NCBI RefSeq assembly: GCF_030269125.1
Contig: NZ_BSSM01000009.1
Coordinates: 124,001-188,000, forward strand
From: Streptomyces hygroscopicus subsp. hygroscopicus
GTDB lineage: Bacteria; Actinomycetota; Actinomycetes; Streptomycetales; Streptomycetaceae
Length of the DNA stretch: 64,000 nt
Direction of reading: 5' to 3'
Position numbers and translations under genes: made by a program. Below, piece by piece: positions 1-8,176 of the stretch. Position 1 is the first letter of the stretch. Each line of letters opens with the position of its first letter. Below the pieces are notes generated by a model. The model saw only the letters and a list, made by a program, of their open reading frames with translations. It searched no databases and had not been told where the DNA came from.

Positions 1-933
1 CTCTGCAACCAGGTTGCGTCGGTGCCCGGCCATGTCAGCGACCAACTCTGCCAGTCCATCGAGAATCCATCCCAATGGCTCATCACCAGCGAGTGGGAGA
101 GCGCCCCGCCGTTCCTCACCTGGGTGAACAGCGAGGAGCACGTGCGGATGGTGGAGCCGCTGCACTCCTGCGTGCGCAACACCCGCTCGCTGCGCTTCCA
201 CATCGTCCGCGAGACCGGCCGGGCCTACGAGACCGACACGGCCGCCCGGGGCCGGCTGCAGACGGAGGTGCGCATCGGTGACGGTGTGATCCGGCACGCG
301 CTGACCTTCACCGTGAAGCCGGGCACCGAGGACAAGGTCGCCAAGCTGCTCGCCGACTACGCCGCGCCCGAGCCGCGGGTGGACGACTCCACTCGGCTCC
401 TGCGCACCTCGCTGTTCATGCACGGCAACCGGGTGGTGCGCGCCATCGAGGTGCGCGGCGACCTGCTGGCCGCCCTGCGCCACGTCTCGCGCTCGCCCGA
501 GGTACGGGCCGTGGAAGAAGCCATCAACCCGTACCTGGAGCAGGACCGGGACCTGAACGACCAGGAGTCGGCCCGGCTGTTCTTCACCCGGGCGGCGCTG
601 CCCGCCGTGCACCACGTGATGGCGGACGACCGGCCCGAGGGCACCCGGCGGGCCCTGTACTACCCGGCCAGGCCCGGCTGCGGGATGAAGCTCGCGGAGC
701 TGCTGGCCGCGGCGGACTCGGCGGCCACCGACGACCCGGCGGGCCAGGTGCTGCGCAGCACGGTCTTCGAGCGTGAGGACGTCGTGGTGCGGCTGGTGGA
801 CCTCGCCGGGCAGGGCGCGGACGTGGACCCGCTGCCCCGCGACGCCGCGCAGGCCGCCGAGCTGCGCTCCCTGCTGGCCGGCGACGCCGCCCGCATGGAA
901 CTGGTCACCGACCGCCGGTCGCCCGCGGTCTGA
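1..933 (+). CDS. WhiE ORFI-type SchA/CurD-like spore pigment protein (5' truncated)
   Basis: The reading frame is open to the left edge of the window, so the N-terminus is missing; a GTG at 22 is in frame but is probably internal. The visible 310 codons begin in what looks like an antibiotic-biosynthesis-monooxygenase-like fold (segment FLTWVNSEEHVRMVEPL) and continue into a SchA/CurD-like region (ALTFTVKPGTEDKVAKLL, then a second similar half with ALYYPARPGCGMKLAELL). Proteins of this kind open the spore-pigment type II polyketide clusters (whiE, sch, cur). Their exact chemistry is not settled; they are thought to act with the cyclases in polyketide tailoring or folding. The next six genes on the same strand are the rest of the whiE set, which supports the assignment. 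Confidence 0.8.
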   Translation, partial: LCNQVASVPGHVSDQLCQSIENPSQWLITSEWESAPPFLTWVNSEEHVRMVEPLHSCVRNTRSLRFHIVRETGRAYETDTAARGRLQTEVRIGDGVIRHALTFTVKPGTEDKVAKLLADYAAPEPRVDDSTRLLRTSLFMHGNRVVRAIEVRGDLLAALRHVSRSPEVRAVEEAINPYLEQDRDLNDQESARLFFTRAALPAVHHVMADDRPEGTRRALYYPARPGCGMKLAELLAAADSAATDDPAGQVLRSTVFEREDVVVRLVDLAGQGADVDPLPRDAAQAAELRSLLAGDAARMELVTDRRSPAV

Positions 934-958
934 CCCCCGCACCCGCCGGACCACCCGG

Positions 959-998
959 AAGCCCGATCACACCCACCGAAGCCCGATCACACCCACCG
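959..998. repeat. perfect 20-bp tandem duplication before the cupin gene
   Basis: A 20-bp unit beginning AAGCCCGATCACACCC occurs twice head to tail (959-978 and 979-998). The second copy runs directly into the GGAGG ribosome binding site at 998-1002 of the next gene. Seen directly in the sequence; it may be a recent slippage or duplication event in the leader. Confidence 0.9.
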
Positions 999-1008
999 GA
1001 GGAATGTC

Positions 1009-1467
1009 GTGATCAAACCCCGTCCGAGAATCGTGGACCTCAGCGAGGTCGAGCCCAACACGCGGCGCGGCGGTGATCTGCGCGCCATGCTCACCCCGGC
1101 CACGGTCGGTTCCACCAGCGGCTTCATGGGTGTGGCCATCGTGCAGCCCGGCGACCGCATCGGTGAGCACTACCACCCCTACTCCGAGGAGTTCGTCTAC
1201 GTCGTCTGCGGCGAGCTGGAGGTCGACCTGGACGGCGAGCCGCACGTGCTGCGCCCGGAGCAGGGGCTGATGATCCCCGTCGACATGCGCCACCGGTTCC
1301 GCAACGTCGGCAACGTGGAGGCGCGGATGGTCTTCCACCTCGGTCCGCTCGCGCCCCGCCCGCAGCTCGGGCACGTCGACACCGAGGAGACGTCGGTGAT
1401 CGGCGCGGCCGCGGTGGTCACCGAGGCGGCCGGGTCGGGCGCCGGCGGCGGAGGGGTCCGGTCATGA
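1009..1467 (+). CDS. WhiE ORFII-type cupin protein
   Basis: A 152-aa single-domain cupin. The GTG start at 1009 follows GGAGG at 998-1002. Metal-binding motif 1 is visible as GEHYHPYSEE (His54, His56, Glu60/61) and motif 2 includes His95 in the PVDMRHRF segment, so a metal-binding beta-barrel is expected. Small cupins of this type are conserved in whiE-like spore pigment clusters (ORFII, CurC-like), where they are presumed to help cyclise or oxygenate the aromatic polyketide; the precise reaction is unknown. The 3' end overlaps the KS-alpha start by 4 bp (ATGA), so the two are translationally coupled. Confidence 0.85.
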   Translation: MIKPRPRIVDLSEVEPNTRRGGDLRAMLTPATVGSTSGFMGVAIVQPGDRIGEHYHPYSEEFVYVVCGELEVDLDGEPHVLRPEQGLMIPVDMRHRFRNVGNVEARMVFHLGPLAPRPQLGHVDTEETSVIGAAAVVTEAAGSGAGGGGVRS

Positions 1468-2723
1468 ACCGGCGCGTGGCGGTCACGGGCATAGGCATCG
1501 TCGCCCCGGGCGGCATCGGCGCACCCGCGTTCTGGGATCTGCTCGCAGCCGGCCGGACCGCGACGCGGGGCATCACCTTCTTCGACCCCTCCCAGCTGCG
1601 TTCGCGGATCGCGGCCGAGTGCGACTTCGACCCGACGGCGCACGGCCTGGACGCCGAGCAGGTCGAACGGGCGGACCGCTACATCCAGTTCGCCCTGGTG
1701 GCGGGCGACGAGGCGGTCCGCGACTCGGGCCTCGACCTGGCGCGGGAGGACCCCTGGCGGATCGCGGTGTCGGTGGGCACCGCGGTCGGCGGCACCACCC
1801 GTCTGGAGCACGACTACGTGCTGGTCAGCCATGGCGGCGAGCGCTGGGACGTGGACCCCGAGCGGGCGGAGCCGCAGCTGCACCGGGCCTTCACCCCGGC
1901 GACGGCGGCCTCCGCGGTGGCGGAACGTTTCGGCGCTCAGGGGCCGGTGCAGACCGTCTCCACCGGCTGCACCTCGGGCCTGGACGCCGTGGGGTACGCC
2001 TTCCACACCGTCCAGGAGGGCCGGGCCGACATCTGCATAGCCGGTGCGTCCGACTCGCCGATATCCCCCATCACCATGGCGTGCTTCGACGCGATCAAGG
2101 CCACCTCGCCGAACAACGACGACCCGGCGCACGCCTCCAAGCCCTTCGACAACAACCGTGACGGCTTCGTCATGGGCGAGGGCGGCGCGGTGCTCGTCCT
2201 GGAGGAGCTGGAGCACGCACGGGCCCGCGGCGCACGCGTCTACTGCGAGTTCGGCGGCTACGCCACCTTCGGCAACGCCTACCACATGACCGGCCTGACC
2301 AAGGAGGGCCTGGAGATGGCGCGGGCCATCTCCACCGCCCTCGACCAGGCCCGGCTGGACCCCACGGCGATCGACTACGTCAACGCGCACGGCTCCGGCA
2401 CCCGGCAGAACGACCGCCACGAGACGGCGGCGGTCAAGCGGGCGCTCGGGCAGCACGCCTACGACACCCCGATGAGCTCCATCAAGTCCATGGTGGGCCA
2501 CTCCCTCGGGGCGATCGGCGCCATCGAACTGGTCGCCTGTGTGCTGGCCCTGGCCAAGCAGGCCGTACCGCCGACCGCGAACTACGAGACCCCCGACCCC
2601 GAGTGCGACCTCGACTACGTGCCGCGTACCGCCCGCGACCGGAAGCTGACCAGTGTGCTCTCCGTGGGCAGCGGGTTCGGCGGTTTCCAGTCCGCGGTGA
2701 TCCTGACCCGGCCGAGGGAGTGA
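1464..2723 (+). CDS. type II PKS ketosynthase alpha (WhiE ORFIII-type)
   Basis: A 419-aa ketosynthase that condenses malonyl units on the ACP to build the spore-pigment polyketide chain, working as a heterodimer with the next gene product. The active-site Cys169 lies in VSTGCTSGLDAVG, and the decarboxylation histidines are in NAHGSGT (His309) and VGHSLGA (His346). Length is normal for the family. The start overlaps the cupin stop by 4 bp and the KS-beta gene follows after 7 bp, the standard order of an aromatic PKS. Gene order (SchA-like, cupin, KS-alpha, KS-beta, ACP, two cyclases) identifies this as the spore-pigment PKS and not an antibiotic PKS. Confidence 0.95.
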   Translation: MNRRVAVTGIGIVAPGGIGAPAFWDLLAAGRTATRGITFFDPSQLRSRIAAECDFDPTAHGLDAEQVERADRYIQFALVAGDEAVRDSGLDLAREDPWRIAVSVGTAVGGTTRLEHDYVLVSHGGERWDVDPERAEPQLHRAFTPATAASAVAERFGAQGPVQTVSTGCTSGLDAVGYAFHTVQEGRADICIAGASDSPISPITMACFDAIKATSPNNDDPAHASKPFDNNRDGFVMGEGGAVLVLEELEHARARGARVYCEFGGYATFGNAYHMTGLTKEGLEMARAISTALDQARLDPTAIDYVNAHGSGTRQNDRHETAAVKRALGQHAYDTPMSSIKSMVGHSLGAIGAIELVACVLALAKQAVPPTANYETPDPECDLDYVPRTARDRKLTSVLSVGSGFGGFQSAVILTRPRE

Positions 2724-2730
2724 GGACACG

Positions 2731-3975
2731 ATGAGCGAACCCCAGGACCGGCGCGCGGCCGTCACCGGCATCGGCGTGGTCGCGCCCAACGGCATCAGCA
2801 CCGACACCTTCTGGAAGGCCACGCACGAGGGCCTCAGCGTCGTGGACCGGGTGACCCGCGAGGGCTGCGAGCGGCTGCCGCTGAAGGTGGCCGGCGAGGT
2901 CCGTGCCTTCGACGCGGCGGACACCATCGAGGAGCGCTTCCTCGTCCAGACCGACCGCTTCACCCACTACGCCATGGCCGCCGCCGACTTCGCGCTCACC
3001 GACGCCCGGCTCGGACCGGCCGACACCGCGCAGTCGCCGTACTCCATCGGCGTGGTCACCGCGGCGGGCTCCGGCGGCGGCGAGTTCGGCCAGCGCGAGC
3101 TCCAGCGGCTGTGGGGCAAGGGCAGCCGGTTCGTGGGGCCGTACCAGTCCATCGCCTGGTTCTACGCCGCGAGCACCGGCCAGGTGTCCATCCGCCGCGG
3201 CTTCAAGGGCCCCTGCTCGGTCGTCGCCTCCGACGAGGCCGGCGGCCTGGACGCCCTCGCGCACGCGGCACGGGCGGTGCGGCGCGGCACCGACGCGATC
3301 GTGGCCGGCTCCACCGAGGCGCCGCTCGCGCCGTACTCGGTGGTCTGCCAGCTCGGTTACGAGGAGCTGAGCCGGGAGAGCGAACCGGGGCGCGCGTACC
3401 GGCCGTTCACGACGGAGGCGTGCGGGTTCGTGCCCGCCGAGGGCGGCGCGATGCTCGTGGTGGAGGCCGCCGACGCCGCCCGCGCCCGCGGCGCGGACAT
3501 CCGGGCCTACGTGGCCGGGCACGGCGCCACCTTCACCGGCGCCGCCCGCTGGGCACAGTCCCGCGCGGGGCTCGCCCAGGCGATCCGGCAGGCGCTGGCC
3601 GAGGCCGAGTGCGCGCCCGAGGAGGTCGACGTGGTCTTCGCCGACGCCCTCGGGGTGCCGGCGGCCGACCGGGCCGAGGCGCTGGCCATCGCCGACGCCC
3701 TCGGCGCCCATGGCACGCGGGTGCCGGTCACCGCGCCCAAGACCGGCACCGGTCGCGGCTACTGCGCGGCCCCCGTGCTGGACACCGCCGCGGCCGTGCT
3801 TTCGATGGAGCACGGGCTGATCCCGCCGACCCCGAACGTCCACGACATCTGCCACGACCTCGACCTCGTGACCGGCCGGGCCCGCGTCGCCGAACCGCGC
3901 ACCGCGCTGGTTCTCAGCCGCGGCCTCATGGGGTCGAACTCGGCGCTGGTGCTGCGGCACCCCAGCGCGCGGTGA
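2731..3975 (+). CDS. type II PKS ketosynthase beta / chain-length factor (WhiE ORFIV-type)
   Basis: A 414-aa partner of the KS-alpha subunit. It keeps the thiolase-like fold (GIGVVAPNG near the N-terminus, EGGAMLVVE in the middle) but lacks the catalytic cysteine: the aligned position falls in VVASDEAGGLDAL and is Glu169, in exact register with Cys169 of KS-alpha. Most chain-length factors carry Gln here; I recall Glu being a feature of spore-pigment types. The role is to set chain length and start the chain by decarboxylating malonyl-ACP. It is tightly packed between KS-alpha and the ACP gene. Confidence 0.95.
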   Translation: MSEPQDRRAAVTGIGVVAPNGISTDTFWKATHEGLSVVDRVTREGCERLPLKVAGEVRAFDAADTIEERFLVQTDRFTHYAMAAADFALTDARLGPADTAQSPYSIGVVTAAGSGGGEFGQRELQRLWGKGSRFVGPYQSIAWFYAASTGQVSIRRGFKGPCSVVASDEAGGLDALAHAARAVRRGTDAIVAGSTEAPLAPYSVVCQLGYEELSRESEPGRAYRPFTTEACGFVPAEGGAMLVVEAADAARARGADIRAYVAGHGATFTGAARWAQSRAGLAQAIRQALAEAECAPEEVDVVFADALGVPAADRAEALAIADALGAHGTRVPVTAPKTGTGRGYCAAPVLDTAAAVLSMEHGLIPPTPNVHDICHDLDLVTGRARVAEPRTALVLSRGLMGSNSALVLRHPSAR

Positions 3976-3996
3976 ACACAGCGAAGGAGGAGAGCA

Positions 3997-4251
3997 ATGT
4001 CCAAGATCACCGTCGAAGAACTCGCAGCCCTCATGAAGAAGGCGGCCGGTGTCACCGTCAGCCCCGAGCAGCTCAACGACAAGCCGGACACCGGCTTCGA
4101 CGTCCTCGGCGTCGACTCGCTCGGCCTGCTCGGCATCGTCGGCGAGCTGGAGAACGAGCACGGCACCCCGATGCCGGTGGACGCCGAGCGCTGCAAGACA
4201 CCCCAGCAGTTCCTCAACCTCGTCAACAACACGCTGATGGCAGGAGCCTGA
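3997..4251 (+). CDS. acyl carrier protein of the spore pigment PKS (WhiE ORFV-type)
   Basis: An 84-aa ACP. The phosphopantetheine attachment serine is Ser41 in LGVDSLGLLG. It carries the growing polyketide between the KS pair and the cyclases. The ATG at 3997 follows GAAGGAGGAG. The gene sits directly after KS-beta and 1 bp before the aromatase/cyclase gene, as in whiE. Confidence 0.95.
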   Translation: MSKITVEELAALMKKAAGVTVSPEQLNDKPDTGFDVLGVDSLGLLGIVGELENEHGTPMPVDAERCKTPQQFLNLVNNTLMAGA

Positions 4252-4252
4252 C

Positions 4253-4732
4253 ATGGCAGGACACACCCGGAACGAGATCACCATCGCGGCCCCCCTCGAC
4301 CTGGTCTGGGACATGACCAACGACCTGGAGCGCTGGCCCCAGCTCTTCAGCGAGTACGCGGCCGTCGAGGTGCTCAAGCGCGAGGGTGAGAAGACCACCT
4401 TCCGGCTCACCATGCACCCGGACGAGAACGGCACCGTCTGGAGCTGGGTCTCCGAGCGCGAGCCCGACCGTGCCACCCGCACCGTCAGGGCCCGCCGGGT
4501 GGAGACCGGTCCGTTCGCCCACATGGACATCCACTGGGCCTACGAGGAGGTCCCGGCAGGCACCCGCATGGTGTGGACGCAGGACTTCGCGATGAAGCCG
4601 GAGGCGCCCGTCGACGACGACTGGATGACCGACAACATCAACAAGAACTCCAAGGTCCAGATGGCCCTGATCCGCGACAAGATCGAGAAGGCGGCCGCCG
4701 GCCACCGGCCCGCCCCGGCGCTCGCCGACTGA
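4253..4732 (+). CDS. polyketide aromatase/cyclase (WhiE ORFVI-type, START-like fold)
   Basis: A 159-aa protein of the SRPBCC (START-like) superfamily. Visible features are the N-terminal NEITIAAPLDLVWDMTND strand-helix start, the WPQLFSEYA segment and the ETGPFAHMDIHW core typical of polyketide aromatase/cyclases such as WhiE ORFVI and TcmN N-terminal domains. It should bind the nascent poly-beta-ketone and direct first-ring cyclisation and aromatisation. It begins just after the ACP stop, so translation is probably coupled. Confidence 0.92.
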   Translation: MAGHTRNEITIAAPLDLVWDMTNDLERWPQLFSEYAAVEVLKREGEKTTFRLTMHPDENGTVWSWVSEREPDRATRTVRARRVETGPFAHMDIHWAYEEVPAGTRMVWTQDFAMKPEAPVDDDWMTDNINKNSKVQMALIRDKIEKAAAGHRPAPALAD

Positions 4733-4775
4733 GCACCCACGGGAAACGGAAGGGAACGAGGAGAGGACGAGCACC

Positions 4776-5099
4776 GTGCACCAGGCCCTGATCGTCGCCC
4801 GGATGGCCCCGGGTTCAGCCCCCGACATCGCGAAGATCTTCGAGGAGTCCGACCGGGGGGAGCTGCCCCACCTCGTGGGGGTCACCCGGCGCAGCCTCTT
4901 CCAGTTCGGCGATGTGTACATGCACCTCATCGAGTCCGAGCGCGAACCGGGCCCGGCCATCGCCAAGGTCACCGAACACCCCGAGTTCAGGGACGTCAGC
5001 GAGCGGCTGACGGCGTACGTCAGCGCGTACGACCCGGCGACCTGGCGCTCACCCAAGGACGCGATGGCGCGGCGCTTCTACGTCTGGGAGCGCCCCTGA
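4776..5099 (+). CDS. TcmI-family polyketide cyclase (WhiE ORFVII-type)
   Basis: A 107-aa protein with the TcmI-type ferredoxin-like fold: N-terminal MHQALIVARMAPGSAPDIAKIF, the ELPHLVGVTRRSLFQFGDVYMHL core, and a C-terminal RRFYVWERP tail. The GTG at 4776 follows GAGGAGAGGACGAG. These small cyclases close later rings of aromatic polyketides. It is the last gene of the whiE operon and is followed by a strong hairpin at 5122-5167. Confidence 0.92.
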   Translation: MHQALIVARMAPGSAPDIAKIFEESDRGELPHLVGVTRRSLFQFGDVYMHLIESEREPGPAIAKVTEHPEFRDVSERLTAYVSAYDPATWRSPKDAMARRFYVWERP

Positions 5100-5121
5100 G
5101 ACACGTGTCCTGCCCGGACGG

Positions 5122-5167
5122 CCGTCGGCCGCCGGGCCCGCGGCGAAGCGGGCCCGGCGGCCGACGG
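5122..5167. terminator. bidirectional terminator between whiE operon and O-methyltransferase
   Basis: Perfect 19-bp stem (5122-5140 with 5149-5167) around an 8-nt loop (CGGCGAAG). It lies between two convergent genes and probably terminates both. Confidence 0.8.
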
Positions 5168-5181
5168 TCCGTTCTCCGCGC

Positions 5182-6246
5182 TCACGCGGTCACATGGCAG
5201 TCGAACGCGTGCAGGTAGGGGTTCACCGGCTGGATGGTGTCCACGGCGAGACCCGCCGCGGCGAGCCGGCTCACCATGCTGTCGGTGGTGTGCTTGGCCC
5301 CGCCGACGTTGAGGAGCAGCAGCAGGTCCATCGCGGTGCTGAACCGCATCGACGGGGTGTCGTCCACCAGGTTCTCGATGACGACGACCCGGGTCCCGGG
5401 CCCGCCCGCCTGGACGACGTTGCGCAGCAGCCGGGCCGTGCTCTCGTCGTCCCACTCCAGGATGTTCTTGATGACGTAGACGTCGGCCTTGACCGGGATC
5501 GCCTCGCGGACGTCGCCCGGCACGATCTGGGCGCGGCCCGCGAGGTCGCCGCCCTCGCGCAGCCGCGGCAGCGCGTTCTCCACCACCCGGGGCAGGTCCA
5601 GCAGACTGCCGTGCATCCGCGGGTACTTGTCCAGCAGGCAGGCCACCACGTGCCCCTGGCCGCCGCCGAGGTCGGCGACGGACGCGGCGCCCGACAGGTC
5701 GAGCAGGGCCGCGACCTCCCGTGCCGACTGCTCGCTGGAACGGGTCATCGCCTGGTTGAAGACGTCCGCCGACTCCGGCGCGTCCTCGTTCAGGTAGGCG
5801 AAGAACTCCTTGCCGTAGAGGCCCTCCACCACGTTGCGGCCGCTGCGCACCGCCTCGTCCAGCTTGGGCCAGGCGGCCCAGGTCCACGGTTCGGTGCACC
5901 ACAGCGCGATGGCGCGCAGGCTGTTCGGGTCGTCCTCGCGCAGCAGCCGGGACATGTCGGTGTGCGCGAAGGTGCCGTCGGGCCGCTCGGTGAAGACGCC
6001 GTAGCAGGCCAGGGCCCGCAACATGCGGCGCAGCGGCTTGGGCTCGGCCTTGACCGCGGCAGCGAGGGCCTCGGCGCTCTGCGGGGTGTCCCCGAGCGCG
6101 TCGGGCACGCCCAGGCGGGCGGCGGCCCGTACGGCGGCGGACAGGGCCGCCCCGAAGACGAGTTCGCGCAGGCGCATCGGCGGGGGCGGGGTGGTCGGGG
6201 CCTTGGCGGTGGCCCGGTTCGGCGGTGCCGTCTCAGCGGTGGTCAT
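5182..6246 (-). CDS. SAM-dependent O-methyltransferase (DnrK/acetylserotonin O-methyltransferase family)
   Basis: A 354-aa protein with an N-terminal dimerisation/winged-helix region (about residues 25-110, LRRMLRALACYGVFTER) and a Rossmann methyltransferase domain with the SAM motif VADLGGGQGHV (about 190-200). At the position of the usual catalytic His segment (VLHDW) the sequence reads NILEWDDES, without His. This resembles anthracycline-type methyltransferases such as DnrK, which do not use a general base. It lies convergent to the whiE operon and may methylate the pigment, though it could also be independent. Upstream on the same strand is the beta-helix gene, 57 bp away. Confidence 0.85.
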   Translation of the reverse strand: MTTAETAPPNRATAKAPTTPPPPMRLRELVFGAALSAAVRAAARLGVPDALGDTPQSAEALAAAVKAEPKPLRRMLRALACYGVFTERPDGTFAHTDMSRLLREDDPNSLRAIALWCTEPWTWAAWPKLDEAVRSGRNVVEGLYGKEFFAYLNEDAPESADVFNQAMTRSSEQSAREVAALLDLSGAASVADLGGGQGHVVACLLDKYPRMHGSLLDLPRVVENALPRLREGGDLAGRAQIVPGDVREAIPVKADVYVIKNILEWDDESTARLLRNVVQAGGPGTRVVVIENLVDDTPSMRFSTAMDLLLLLNVGGAKHTTDSMVSRLAAAGLAVDTIQPVNPYLHAFDCHVTA

Positions 6247-6303
6247 CTGCCGCCTTCCTTCGTTCTCGGCGTGCGTCGGTCCAGCGGGGCAGTGGTCGGG
6301 TGG

Positions 6304-7413
6304 TCAGCACAGGCCCGAGGGCTTGGAGACCCGGCAGGCGTTGTGGTCGAAGGTGTTGCCGATGCCCTTGGTCTCCGTGTCGACCAGGTCCGCGGGGGCG
6401 TTGCCGATCAGCGCGTTGCCACTGATGCGGTTCTGGTCGTTGGTGACGCCCACGAAGCTCTTGAACAGCACGATGCCGCCGGACAGCGGGGAGCTGCCCG
6501 AGTTCCCGGTGACCCGGTTGCCGTCCACCACGGTCTTCTCGGTGCCGGTCAGCACGATGCCGGAGCCCTGGATGGCGGGCAGCCGGTCGGTCTTGGGGCA
6601 GGACTTGTTGTTCTGGGTGACGTCGTTGAAGGCGACCTCCAGGTGACCGGCCTTGGGCTTGTTCTCGTCACCGACGACGAACACCCCGGCGCAGTTGCCG
6701 GCGATGTAGTTCTCGGCCACCGAGAGATTGCGCAGGCGCCGTACGGTGACGCCGATGCGGTTGTTCTCCAGCCGGTTGTGGTCGATGACCGTCCGCTCGG
6801 TGTCGAGGGCGCCGGCCTCCTCGGTGATGGTGTTGGCGAGGAAGACGCCCGCGTCACCGTTGCCCTCGGCGTAGTTGCCCACGATGTGCCCGTGCACGGA
6901 GCGTTCCTGGGCGATGCCCCACACGGCGTTCTTCACGGCCTGCACGTCGCGCACGGTCATGGTGTCCGTCGCCATGCCGAACACCCCGGCGCGGGCGAAG
7001 CCGGTCACCTTCAGGTCGGCGACGGTGACGCCCTTGACGTTCTTCGTCTTGGTGCCGATCACGCAGATGCCGTTGCCGCCCTCGGCGCAGCTCTTGGTGG
7101 CCTTGGTGGCCTTGGTGCCGGTGTCCGGCGCCTTGCCCGCCGCCTTCGCCGCGGGCTCGATCACCGTGCTCGCGCCCGTCCCGCGCAGGGTGACGTGCGG
7201 CGTGTTGATGGTGACGCTCTCCTTGTAGACGCCGGGGAGCACGAGCACGGTGTCGCCGGGCTGCGCGCTGTTCACGGCCTTCTGGATCGATTCACCCTGG
7301 TGGACCACCAGGGTCTGGTGAACGGCCGCCGCGGGGGTGGCGCCCAGTCCGATTCCCGTGCCGACGAGTGCCGCGACGGCACTCGCGGCATAAGCGAAGT
7401 GACATCTCTTCAT
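6304..7413 (-). CDS. secreted right-handed parallel beta-helix repeat protein
   Basis: A 369-aa exported protein. Start ATG at 7413 was chosen because it gives a clean Sec signal peptide (MKRCHFAYAASAVAALVG, cleavage near ATPAAA) and sits about 28 nt below a good promoter; a longer reading frame upstream would contain that promoter. The body has repeated strand-turn units (for example IVGNYAEGNGDAGVF, NRLENNRIGVTV, NYIAGNCAGVFV, NRVTGNSGS) typical of NosD/pectate-lyase-like beta-helices, preceded by the GESIQKAVNSAQPGDTVLVLPGVYKES opening. It may bind or process a polysaccharide at the cell surface; no catalytic residues could be assigned. Confidence 0.85.
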   Translation of the reverse strand: MKRCHFAYAASAVAALVGTGIGLGATPAAAVHQTLVVHQGESIQKAVNSAQPGDTVLVLPGVYKESVTINTPHVTLRGTGASTVIEPAAKAAGKAPDTGTKATKATKSCAEGGNGICVIGTKTKNVKGVTVADLKVTGFARAGVFGMATDTMTVRDVQAVKNAVWGIAQERSVHGHIVGNYAEGNGDAGVFLANTITEEAGALDTERTVIDHNRLENNRIGVTVRRLRNLSVAENYIAGNCAGVFVVGDENKPKAGHLEVAFNDVTQNNKSCPKTDRLPAIQGSGIVLTGTEKTVVDGNRVTGNSGSSPLSGGIVLFKSFVGVTNDQNRISGNALIGNAPADLVDTETKGIGNTFDHNACRVSKPSGLC

Positions 7414-7447
7414 ATCCGGTACGTTATGACCGAATAATCCGTAGATG

Positions 7448-7476
7448 TATATATAGGCCATCCGGCGGCGTGTCAG
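7448..7476 (-). promoter_or_regulatory. promoter for the beta-helix protein gene
   Basis: On the minus strand: -35 CTGACA (complement of 7471-7476), 17-bp spacer, -10 TATATA (7448-7453). The predicted transcript starts near 7441, about 28 nt before the ATG at 7413. AT-rich against a GC-rich background. Confidence 0.6.
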
Positions 7477-7500
7477 CGGAAGGGAACGCATACTGGCGAC

Positions 7501-8166
7501 GTGACCCGGGTCGACCCCCTCCGCCGTGGACTCGGGGCGGTCGCGGGCCATGTCCGCGGTGCCCCGGGCACCTACGTCTGGCTGGCGGTCCTGTTCGTCA
7601 CCACCGTCGCGGTGCACCACATGTCGCCCGGGTTCGAGCAGCACTTCCTGCGCCGCAGGTCGACCAACATCCACGAGCTGTCCCGCACCCCGCTGCGGGT
7701 GCTGGTCTCCAGCGCGATGTGGATCGAGGGCGGGCGCTGGCTGCCGTACGCGTTCCTGTACACCGTTTTCCACGCCCCGGCGGAGCGCTGGCTCGGCACC
7801 GCCCGCTGGCTCGTGGTGTGCGCGGCGGCCCATGTGCTCGCGTCCCTGGTCAGCGAGGGGCTGCTGCTGAAGGCGATCCGGGACGGCATCGCGCCCCACG
7901 CGGCCGTCGACACCCTCGACATCGGCGTCAGTTACGCCCTGGCCGGCGTCGTCGGCGTCCTCGTCTACCGCATCGCCGCCCCCTGGCGCTACGCCTACCT
8001 CGCCGTCGTCCTCGCCGTCTTCACCCTCCCGCTGACCGGGTCGCCCACCTTCACCGACATCGGACACTTCCTCGCGATGCTGATCGGCCTGGCCTGCTTC
8101 CCGCTGACCAGAGGCCGCGGAAAAGCATGGAATCCGAAGGAGACAGTGACCGCGCTCAAGGGTTAG
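7501..8166 (+). CDS. rhomboid-like integral membrane protein
   Basis: A 221-aa protein with about six hydrophobic segments (for example GTYVWLAVLFVTTVAV, WLVVCAAAHVLASLV, YAYLAVVLAVFTLPL). A GVSYALAG segment (about residue 142) and a later DIGHFLAMLIGL segment sit where the catalytic Ser and His of rhomboid proteases occur, although the usual GxSG is altered to GVSY. Actinobacterial rhomboid-like proteins of this type have not been assigned substrates. GTG start at 7501, divergent from the beta-helix gene. Protease activity is possible but not established. Confidence 0.65.
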   Translation: MTRVDPLRRGLGAVAGHVRGAPGTYVWLAVLFVTTVAVHHMSPGFEQHFLRRRSTNIHELSRTPLRVLVSSAMWIEGGRWLPYAFLYTVFHAPAERWLGTARWLVVCAAAHVLASLVSEGLLLKAIRDGIAPHAAVDTLDIGVSYALAGVVGVLVYRIAAPWRYAYLAVVLAVFTLPLTGSPTFTDIGHFLAMLIGLACFPLTRGRGKAWNPKETVTALKG

Positions 8167-8176
8167 GTTCCCGGCC

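Noticed and set aside
7414..7461. N-terminal extension of the beta-helix protein (MAYIYIYGLF...)
   Set aside because: The extension would overlap the likely -10 TATATA element, and the signal peptide fits only the start at 7413.
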